From contig SVLG01000091.1 of the NCBI GenBank assembly GCA_015068055.1, positions 1-5,237 of the forward strand: DNA of 5,237 bases, written 5' to 3'. Made by a program: the position numbers and the translations under genes. Positions within the stretch are counted from its first letter, which is position 1, and each line of letters begins with the position of its first letter. The notes beneath the pieces were generated by a model. It saw nothing but the letters and a program-made list of their open reading frames with translations. It made no database searches and was not told the origin of the DNA. The DNA comes from Oscillospiraceae bacterium (GTDB lineage Bacteria; Bacillota_A; Clostridia; Oscillospirales; Oscillospiraceae). Below, piece after piece: positions 1 through 5,237 of the stretch.

Positions 1-1713
1 ATACTCCACGCAGACGCCCTTTTTCACCTTCTCGCCGCCGCCCAGCCGCTTCATCAGCCGCTGCAGGGCAGCGGGCATGGTTTCCAGCATACTCTCCGGG
101 AGGCCGGCGGCGCCGATGGCGTGCACGCCCTTTTTGTCCCGGTAGAACTTTCTGTGCAGACGCAGCCCCGCCGGGCCGTCCGCCATGACCATGACGCCGA
201 GTCCCTGCGCTTTGGCTGCGTCGGAGCTTTCCCCCGCCGCCCCGGACACCAGCTTGCTGGCGTTGCCGATGACGCTGAGCACGCCGCCGTGGGCCGCCGC
301 AGCGCCTACGTTGAGATAAGCCAGCTGCTCATTTGTGAGCGTTTTCACCGCTTCCTCCACGGGAAGGGCCTCATCATAAACTGCCGTCTGCATTTCGATG
401 GCCGCGGCATCCACGCAGATGCGCGGCACATGGGCCGCGATTTCTTCCTGCGCCCATTTCTCCGGGCACCAATCGGCAAAGTCCGGCCTGCCGCCGCAGT
501 GTCTCGCCTGCAGCGTCACTGCTTCACGATCCAGCGTCAGCACAGTCGCTATCTTCGTATCCGCACTGGAATTGCCCACGCGGACGATATAATCCCCGGC
601 TTCCAGCACAAAGGCCGAGCGCTGTTCGTCGTAGGAGGCCATATCCCGGAGTCGGAAACCGATCTCCACACCGGCGCTCTCCCCCGGTGCAAGCTCAGCA
701 GTCTTGGCAAAGCCCGCCAGATCCTGCCGCGGCTTATCCAGCTTTCCCCAGGGCGCGGAAAGGTACACCTGCACCACTTCCTTGCCGGGGCGGCTGCCGG
801 TGTTGGTAACCCTTGCGCGCACCGTGATGCACTCGCCCTCTGCGCGCACGCTCTCGCAGTGGGTTTCAAAGCTTGTGTAGCTGAGGCCGTAACCAAAGGG
901 AAAGAGGGCCTTTTTTCCAACCGCATCGAAGTAGCGGTAGCCAACGTAAACGCCTTCCCTGTAGCGGGTGTCGGCCTTGTTGCCGAAGTCGCCGATGTCG
1001 CAGTAATCCTCCCAGCGTGACCATGTGGTACTCAGCTTGCCGGAGGGGTTCTGTTTGCCCAGCAGAATATCCGCCAGGGCATGGCCGCTCTCGCTGCCAA
1101 GCTGGGACATGATGAGGATGTTCCCTACCTCGCTCACCTCGCCAAGATCCACTACACCGCCGGTGTTGATAATAAGCATGAATCTCTCGTACTTCTCGTT
1201 CAGTGCCAAAATGTCCCGCTTTTCCGAGGTGCCAAGCTTCACATCGTCCTCCACCGGGCGGTCGTTTCCCTCGCCGGAGAGACGGGAGAGAACGTAAATG
1301 GCGGTATCACCCTCGCCGTCCAAAGGCAGATCATGCTCCGGTTCCGGCATCACCGCGCCCATGGCCGCCAGTATGGCCATCTCGCCGTTGGCTTTGGCTC
1401 TGGCCTTTACATCTTTAATAAACTGCTTTCTGGCCCCGGCGCGCAGCGCGGCGTAGGCATCCAGCCACGCATCCGTGGTAACGGTGAAACCCGCGGCGCG
1501 CAGCCCCTCCTCCACGGTGACAAAATACCGGGAGTTCACCTCGCCCGAGCCGGTACCGCCCTTGACCGTGCCGCGGACACCGCAGCCGTAGGCCGCAATC
1601 TTTCCGGGCTTATTAAGCGGGAAAGCCCCGTTGCTTTTAAGCAAAACCGTACACTCTCCCAAATGTGCGCGGACAAAGTCCGCATGCTGCTTTTCATAAT
1701 CGAATAATCCCAT
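1..1713 (-). CDS. Glycoside hydrolase family 3, beta-glucosidase type, inverted domain order (partial, 3' end off window)
   Basis: This enzyme is expected to hydrolyse beta-glycosidic bonds by the retaining GH3 mechanism, probably on beta-glucosides. 571 codons are visible and the reading frame is still open at the left edge. Residues about 20-230 are a GH3 C-terminal-type domain, with GTGSGEVNSRY near 54-63, the acid/base loop SRLSGEGNDR at 143-152 (E148 the likely acid/base) and the conserved LADIL-GK-NPSGKL block at 213-227. YREGVYVGYRYF (251-262) and FPFGYGLSYTSFE (271-283) follow. A fibronectin-III-like domain spans about 285-380. The barrel domain starts near 455, with the substrate-binding motif ADGPAGLR at 511-518. 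The nucleophile Asp should lie beyond the edge; about 200 further residues are expected. This swapped order is known from clostridial beta-glucosidases such as those of Butyrivibrio and Ruminococcus. There is no signal peptide, so it is probably cytoplasmic. The ATG at 1713 is chosen because GGAGG (1722-1726) sits 8 bases upstream. It is divergent from the importer genes. The exact substrate is unknown. Confidence 0.95.
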   Translation of the reverse strand, partial: MGLFDYEKQHADFVRAHLGECTVLLKSNGAFPLNKPGKIAAYGCGVRGTVKGGTGSGEVNSRYFVTVEEGLRAAGFTVTTDAWLDAYAALRAGARKQFIKDVKARAKANGEMAILAAMGAVMPEPEHDLPLDGEGDTAIYVLSRLSGEGNDRPVEDDVKLGTSEKRDILALNEKYERFMLIINTGGVVDLGEVSEVGNILIMSQLGSESGHALADILLGKQNPSGKLSTTWSRWEDYCDIGDFGNKADTRYREGVYVGYRYFDAVGKKALFPFGYGLSYTSFETHCESVRAEGECITVRARVTNTGSRPGKEVVQVYLSAPWGKLDKPRQDLAGFAKTAELAPGESAGVEIGFRLRDMASYDEQRSAFVLEAGDYIVRVGNSSADTKIATVLTLDREAVTLQARHCGGRPDFADWCPEKWAQEEIAAHVPRICVDAAAIEMQTAVYDEALPVEEAVKTLTNEQLAYLNVGAAAAHGGVLSVIGNASKLVSGAAGESSDAAKAQGLGVMVMADGPAGLRLHRKFYRDKKGVHAIGAAGLPESMLETMPAALQRLMKRLGGGEKVKKGVCVEY

Positions 1714-1734
1714 ACTCCCACCCTCCGCTTTGTT

Positions 1735-1755
1735 TATAGTGTTTATCATACTATA
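1735..1755. promoter_or_regulatory. Candidate operator: inverted repeat over the glycosidase -10 box and start site
   Basis: TATAGT (1735-1740) and ACTATA (1750-1755) form a perfect 6-base inverted repeat separated by 9 bases, with one further pair inside the spacer. It covers the -10 hexamer and the expected transcription start of the minus-strand glycosidase promoter, where a bound repressor would block RNA polymerase. The arms are AT-rich and short, so chance symmetry is possible. The cognate regulator is not in this window and its family cannot be assigned. Confidence 0.4.
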
Positions 1756-1773
1756 CCCGGCAAATGATGGCAA
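1745..1773 (-). promoter_or_regulatory. Sigma-A type promoter for the GH3 glycosidase
   Basis: Read on the minus strand, TTGCCA (1773-1768) and TATGAT (1750-1745) each match the consensus hexamers at five of six positions and are separated by exactly 17 bases. Transcription would start near 1737-1740, giving a leader of about 25 bases that contains the GGAGG ribosome binding site. No other equally good promoter is seen upstream of this gene. Confidence 0.7.
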
Positions 1774-2161
1774 CCGAAAGTCACTGCCACCCATGAATTA
1801 CTATGCAGCCGGAAGGACCTTGCGGGCATTTTTTCCCACGGCTTTCCAGCGCCCACTCTGAAGCTGCCCGTGTATTTGGGTTTTGTTATCTGTTATATTA
1901 ATGTTTGTTATTCTTAATATAGATATCCACGCCCTCCAAGCCGTTGATTTTAAGTACGGCGCGAACCCTATATATCGGTCTCAAGCCGGCAATTCCGTCT
2001 CATTATTTCATACTCACGGGAAAAACAATCCAAATTCCCCCGTTAAAACCCGGCTGTTTCTCGGCCTTTTGCCCTATTTTACGGCATTTTGCGGATTTGA
2101 CCATCAGCAAAAGCAAATAACGGTGAACCACTCCTCAATAATGGATATGACAATTCTCAAA
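1774..2161. other. Non-coding part of the divergent intergenic region
   Basis: These roughly 390 bases lie between the two divergent promoters. The part from about 1880 to 2160 is more AT-rich than the flanking genes. I see no convincing gene. A 108-codon open frame (1883-2209) starts with TTG, has no ribosome binding site at its TTG or at its first ATG (1901), and runs into the importer promoter. The notable structure is a perfect 8-base inverted repeat, TATATTAA (1894-1901) and TTAATATA (1914-1921), with three copies of TGTTAT in and beside it (1884, 1891, 1906). No tRNA, riboswitch fold or insertion sequence end was recognised. Confidence 0.5.
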
Positions 2162-2190
2162 TGGACAGACAAAGTTCATATGATTAAAAT
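2162..2190 (+). promoter_or_regulatory. Sigma-A type promoter for the importer operon
   Basis: TGGACA (2162-2167) and TAAAAT (2185-2190) each match the consensus hexamers at five of six positions with a 17-base spacer. Transcription would start near 2197-2198, leaving a leader of about 45 bases before the binding-protein gene. The leader contains an inverted repeat (2204-2222) and then the ribosome binding site AGGAGG (2230-2235). Confidence 0.7.
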
Positions 2191-2203
2191 AAGAACCAAC
2201 ATA

Positions 2204-2222
2204 GTTTGATCGCTAATCAAAC
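2204..2222. promoter_or_regulatory. Candidate operator or leader hairpin upstream of the binding-protein gene
   Basis: GTTTGAT (2204-2210) and ATCAAAC (2216-2222) are perfect 7-base inverted arms around the 5-base centre CGCTA. The dyad lies about 7 to 25 bases downstream of the predicted start site and ends 7 bases before AGGAGG. That placement fits a repressor operator; a short AU-rich RNA hairpin beside the ribosome binding site is the alternative. Its sequence differs from the dyad at the glycosidase promoter, so one regulator recognising both sites is not obvious. Confidence 0.45.
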
Positions 2223-2242
2223 GAAAAATAGGAGGATGAAAA

Positions 2243-3889
2243 ATGAAAAGCAACAGAATCCGCATTCTTGCATTGCTTCTGGCTCTGATTTGTCTGCTGA
2301 CCGCCTGCTCCGCCGGCGGCTCCACCGAGACGGCTCAGGAAACTGAGGTCAAGGCGGAAACCAAGGAAGAGTCCGCTTCCGAAGCCGCCCCCGAGACTGC
2401 TGCTGTCTCTTCCAAGGACACCATCAATCTGGTCCTGAACCAGATCATTGAGACTATCAACCCCTGGGACAAGGACCTTCTGGTCGGCAACCAGCTGATG
2501 TATCAGTGCTACGACACGCTGTTCTTCTACACCGATGCCGGTGAGTTCGAGCCCCGTCTGGCCGAGTCTTACACCGTCAACGAGGACGGCACCCTCTACA
2601 CCTTCAAGCTGCGCAATGACGTTGTGTTCCACAACGGCGCTCCCATGACCGCGGATGACGTGGCCTGGTCCCTGAACTACGAGTACAGAGACGGCCCCTA
2701 CACCACCAGACGCAACAACGTCAGCTGCTTCGTCGATGCCCGCGTGGTGGACGAGACCACCGTCGAAGTTGAGATCGCCAACAGCGACAGCACCTTCCTG
2801 CCCTTCGTCTCCCAGTACGGCTTCATCCTCTGCAAGGACGAGTTCCTCGCCGCCGAGGAAGCCGGCATTGTCGGCACCGAGTGGGTCCCCTTCGGCACCG
2901 GTCCCTATGTCATCACCTCCTTCAACCCCGATGCCATGATCACTCTGGAAGCCTTCCCCGAGTACTACCGCGGTGAGGCCCGCATCAAGAACATCAACTA
3001 TCAGGTCCTGCTGGACAACAACACCATCACCATCGCCTTCGAGGCCGGCGACCTGGACTTCATCTCTGTTCCCACCGCCAGTTGGGGCAACATCAGCTCC
3101 AACCCCAACTACACCACTTATCTCTCCCCCACCAACCATGTCAGCTGGTTCATGATCAACTCTCACGAAGGTCCCCTGAGCAACAAGCTGGTCCGTCAGG
3201 CTCTGTCCTACGGCATGGACCGAGAGACCATGTGCATCATCGCTTACGACGGTCTGGCTCAGCCCGCCTACACCTATTTCAACGCTGACACCGTCTTCGG
3301 CGCTCTCACCGTGGAAGAGATGGAAGCCGCCGGCATCAACACCTACCAGTACAACCCCGAAAAGGCCAAGGAGCTGCTGGCTGAGGCCGGTTATGCCAAC
3401 GGTCTGGATCTCGGCACCCTGTACAGCATCAACAGCAGCTACTGGGAGAAGATGTCCACCGTGTTCCAGGACAACATGCGCGACATCGGCGTTACCGTCA
3501 ATATCGAGCTGGCCGACTCCTCCACCTGCCGTTCTCACCGCTTTGACCTTGACTACGATCTCTGCACCTCCGGCAACAACATGACTCCCGACGTCAGCGC
3601 CATTCTCTACTCTCACCGCTACGTCTCCGAAGAAGACATCGCTGCCGGCAACCAGACCGAGCTGCGTCTGCAGAACATGGAGCTGGACCAGCTGCTCCGC
3701 GAGACCATTGAGCTGAGTGACCGCGAGGCTCAGGAAGCCAACTATCTGGAAGCCATCCGCATCATGCAGGAAGAGGTCTACTGCCTGCCCACCTTCCATA
3801 AGTCCATCCCCTACGCCTACTACAATGATCTGGTCTGCGAAGAGATCAACACCAACTACTACCACGTTTACAACTTCTACTGGAAGTAA
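2243..3889 (+). CDS. ABC importer substrate-binding lipoprotein, family 5 (Opp/Dpp type)
   Basis: This is the extracytoplasmic receptor that captures the solute and delivers it to the permease pair encoded next. The 548-residue length is normal for the family. Residues 1-22 form a lipoprotein signal peptide with a basic N-terminus, a leucine-rich core and the lipobox LTAC, with Cys22 as the lipidated residue. Residues 23-57 are a Glu/Ala/Thr-rich flexible linker. The SBP_bac_5 domain runs from about 60 to 540; its recognisable parts are PRLAES (104-109), the region 113-145 ending in MTADDVAWSLN, GTGPY (218-222), VRQALSYGMDRETM (317-330) and NPEKAKELLAEAGY (371-384). The start is supported by AGGAGG 7 bases upstream. 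The gene uses mostly C- and G-ending codons, which suggests high expression. The ligand cannot be read from sequence: family members bind peptides, nickel, or oligosaccharides. The divergent beta-glucosidase favours a glycoside, as an inference only. Confidence 0.95.
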   Translation: MKSNRIRILALLLALICLLTACSAGGSTETAQETEVKAETKEESASEAAPETAAVSSKDTINLVLNQIIETINPWDKDLLVGNQLMYQCYDTLFFYTDAGEFEPRLAESYTVNEDGTLYTFKLRNDVVFHNGAPMTADDVAWSLNYEYRDGPYTTRRNNVSCFVDARVVDETTVEVEIANSDSTFLPFVSQYGFILCKDEFLAAEEAGIVGTEWVPFGTGPYVITSFNPDAMITLEAFPEYYRGEARIKNINYQVLLDNNTITIAFEAGDLDFISVPTASWGNISSNPNYTTYLSPTNHVSWFMINSHEGPLSNKLVRQALSYGMDRETMCIIAYDGLAQPAYTYFNADTVFGALTVEEMEAAGINTYQYNPEKAKELLAEAGYANGLDLGTLYSINSSYWEKMSTVFQDNMRDIGVTVNIELADSSTCRSHRFDLDYDLCTSGNNMTPDVSAILYSHRYVSEEDIAAGNQTELRLQNMELDQLLRETIELSDREAQEANYLEAIRIMQEEVYCLPTFHKSIPYAYYNDLVCEEINTNYYHVYNFYWK

Positions 3890-3919
3890 TCTGACTGTAA
3901 TCTGAAAGTTTCAATGCTG

Positions 3920-3948
3920 TGGGCTGCCCGGTTAGTCCGGGCAGCCCA
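3920..3948 (+). other. Strong intercistronic stem-loop after the binding-protein gene
   Basis: TGGGCTGCCCGG (3920-3931) and CCGGGCAGCCCA (3937-3948) pair perfectly over 12 GC-rich bases around the loop TTAGT. One G-U and one U-A pair can extend the stem outward. It starts 30 bases after the stop codon and ends 32 bases before the next start. The bases after it (ATATGTGATATATTT) are AU-rich but lack a clean U-tract. It may act as a partial terminator or as a 3'-end stabiliser that keeps binding-protein mRNA more abundant than permease mRNA, as in other importer operons. Confidence 0.7.
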
Positions 3949-3980
3949 TATGTGATATATTTCAGGAAAGGTGGAAACTC

Positions 3981-4925
3981 ATGATTCGTTATGTCCTTCG
4001 TCGACTGGCCATGATGCTGCTGGTCCTCGTTGGTGTTGCCTTCGTCGTGTTCAGCATCATGGAGCTCACCCCCGGTGACCCGGCTGTTATGATGCTGGGC
4101 GATAACGCTTCAGCGGAGGAAATGGCCGCATTCCGCGAAGCCAACGGCCTGAACAACCCATTCTTTATCCGTTTCTTTGACTATCTGTACAAGCTTGTCA
4201 CCAAGTTTGATTTCGGCACATCCTGGCTGTCGAACCGTCCCATTCTCGGCACGCTGCTGGAGCGCGTACCCGTTACGCTGATCATCGCTTTCTCCAGTAT
4301 TGCCTTTGCCAGCCTGATCGGTGTCTCCCTCGGCGTGTTCTCTGCCGTAAAGCAGTATTCGCCGCTGGATTATTTCGCCCGCATTACCGCCATGATCTGC
4401 GCGGCTGTGCCTGTGTTCTGGCTGGGCATGATGCTGGCCATTCTCTTTGCCCTGAAGCTTCACTGGCTGCCCGCCAGCGGCATCGGCTCCTGGAAGCACT
4501 TCATTCTTCCCATGCTGACTCTGGGCATCCCCTATTCGGCCAGAATCCTCCGCTCCACCCGCTCTTATATGCTGGAAGCCGTCCGTCAGGACTACATCCG
4601 CACCGCAAGAGCCAAGGGCGTGCCTGAGCGCAAAATCATCTGGCAGCACGCCTTCCAGAACATCTGCCTCCCCGTTATCAACACCATTGGTGTCTATGTA
4701 GGTTCTCTGCTGGGCGGTGCGGTCGTAACGGAAACCGTTTTCGGCTGCAACGGTCTCGGAAGCTTTATTACCAATGCCGTTAAGCGCAAGGACATCCCGG
4801 CTGTCACCGGCGGCACGATTTTCCTTGCCGGTATCTTCTCTCTGATTCTACTCTCGGTAGACCTGATCCACGCTGCCATTGATCCCCGAATCAGAGCCCG
4901 CTATGCAAGGGGGAAAAAGAAATGA
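3981..4925 (+). CDS. ABC importer permease, OppB/DppB type
   Basis: This inner-membrane subunit would form half of the translocation channel with the downstream permease. The 314-residue length and layout are typical of the family. There is an N-terminal membrane helix at about 9-29, followed by the conserved ELTPGDPA (28-35) and an extracytoplasmic loop reaching the F-FGTSW motif (76-82). Further membrane segments lie at about 97-121, 135-158, 170-188, 230-252 and 275-298. The cytoplasmic coupling (EAA) loop that contacts the ATPases is at about 199-222, with EAVRQDYIRTARAKG at 199-213. TETVFGCNGLG (250-260) and the C-terminal DPRIR (301-305) are also family signatures. The start follows AAGGTGG with a spacing of 6 bases. 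The gene lies 91 bases after the binding-protein gene and its TGA stop overlaps the next start codon as ATGA, indicating translational coupling in one operon. Confidence 0.95.
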   Translation: MIRYVLRRLAMMLLVLVGVAFVVFSIMELTPGDPAVMMLGDNASAEEMAAFREANGLNNPFFIRFFDYLYKLVTKFDFGTSWLSNRPILGTLLERVPVTLIIAFSSIAFASLIGVSLGVFSAVKQYSPLDYFARITAMICAAVPVFWLGMMLAILFALKLHWLPASGIGSWKHFILPMLTLGIPYSARILRSTRSYMLEAVRQDYIRTARAKGVPERKIIWQHAFQNICLPVINTIGVYVGSLLGGAVVTETVFGCNGLGSFITNAVKRKDIPAVTGGTIFLAGIFSLILLSVDLIHAAIDPRIRARYARGKKK

Positions 4926-5237
4926 ACAAACAGAACAGGCATATGTCCCGCAGTCAGGAGACTGTTTATCGCTTCTGTAAAAACAAAATTGCTCTGCTGG
5001 GCGTTTTCATCGCCATATTGCTTGTGGTCGTGATCATTTTTGCCGAGCAGATTTCTCCCTACGAAGCCGGTGTCATCAACAACGTGAAGGTCCGTCTGCA
5101 GGGTCCCAGCGCCGAGCATCTCTTCGGCACGGATGCCTACGGACGCGACATTTTCACCCGCGTGATCCACGGCGCCAAGTATACGATGCTCATCTCGCTG
5201 GCTTCCTGTCTGGCTGCTCAGCTCGTTGGTTCCATTC
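4922..5237 (+). CDS. ABC importer permease, OppC/DppC type (partial, 3' end off window)
   Basis: This is the second membrane subunit of the importer, partner of the preceding permease. 105 codons are visible and the frame is open at the right edge; the family is usually about 280-320 residues, so roughly a third is seen. A short basic cytoplasmic tail (1-22) leads into a membrane helix at about 23-42 (IALLGVFIAILLVVVIIF). EQISPYE follows, then the family signature HLFGTDAYGRDIFTRVIHGAK (residues about 66-86, written here only as a marker) and the start of the second membrane segment. The ATG at 4922 is supported by AAGGGGG (4907-4913), 8 bases upstream, and by its four-base overlap with the stop of the upstream gene. 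Two ATPase genes are expected downstream but are not in the window. Confidence 0.93.
   Translation, partial: MNKQNRHMSRSQETVYRFCKNKIALLGVFIAILLVVVIIFAEQISPYEAGVINNVKVRLQGPSAEHLFGTDAYGRDIFTRVIHGAKYTMLISLASCLAAQLVGSI

Noticed and set aside
121..1707. Plus-strand open frames opposite the glycosidase (121-1020 and 1081-1707)
   Set aside because: Both are in the frame exactly antisense to a clear GH3 gene, and their translations show no family features.
1883..1911. Possible promoter TTGTTA-N17-TGTTAT
   Set aside because: The -10 hexamer matches at only four positions and it would add a leader of over 300 bases; the promoter at 2162-2190 is better and nearer.
1883..2209. 108-codon plus-strand frame in the intergenic region
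   Set aside because: It has a TTG start, no ribosome binding site at the TTG or at the ATG at 1901, no recognisable domain, and it overlaps the importer promoter. A database search of the translation and of the DNA would show whether it is a remnant or repeat.
2213..3865. Long minus-strand open frame opposite the binding-protein gene
   Set aside because: It is codon-aligned with the real gene, has a Val/Gly/Asp-rich low-information translation with no recognisable domain, and I see no promoter or ribosome binding site for it.
3920..3965. Canonical intrinsic terminator ending the binding-protein transcript
   Set aside because: The stem is strong but not followed by a uridine run, and the permease genes downstream have no evident promoter of their own, so complete termination is unlikely.
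4901..5170. Minus-strand frame of 89 codons over the second permease
   Set aside because: It lies opposite a clear OppC/DppC-type coding sequence with its own ribosome binding site, and its translation has no recognisable features.

Overview
The window looks like ordinary chromosomal DNA from a moderately GC-rich anaerobic Bacillota, most likely a gut Clostridia of the Oscillospiraceae type. This is inferred from strong AGGAGG-like ribosome binding sites, sigma-A style promoters, clostridial-type protein sequences and a coding bias toward C- and G-ending codons. No RNA gene, mobile element or CRISPR array is visible, and the genus cannot be named from the sequence alone.

Layout. On the minus strand, from base 1713 leftward and running off the left edge, lies a family 3 glycoside hydrolase (beta-glucosidase type). 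Its domain order is inverted: the GH3 C-terminal domain comes first, then a fibronectin-III-like domain, then the start of the GH3 barrel domain. A divergent intergenic region of about 530 bases (1714-2242) carries a convincing promoter for each direction, and each promoter has its own inverted repeat close to its start site. On the plus strand follow a family-5 (Opp/Dpp type) lipoprotein substrate-binding protein (2243-3889), a strong stem-loop (3920-3948), an OppB/DppB-type permease (3981-4925) and the first 105 residues of an OppC/DppC-type permease (4922 to the right edge, overlapping its predecessor by four bases).

How the parts may work together. The plus-strand genes are the beginning of a five-gene-type ABC importer operon; the ATPase genes would be expected just beyond the right edge. 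The divergent glycosidase has no export signal and so is probably cytoplasmic. This suggests, but does not prove, that the transporter imports an oligosaccharide or glycoside that the glycosidase cleaves inside the cell, rather than a peptide. Opp/Dpp-type binding proteins are known to serve both substrate classes.

I do not see a previously undescribed system here. The most useful leads are the two different promoter-proximal dyads, the transporter/glycosidase pairing, the stem-loop after the binding-protein gene, and the extreme codon bias of the binding-protein gene, which leaves a spurious 550-codon open frame on its opposite strand.
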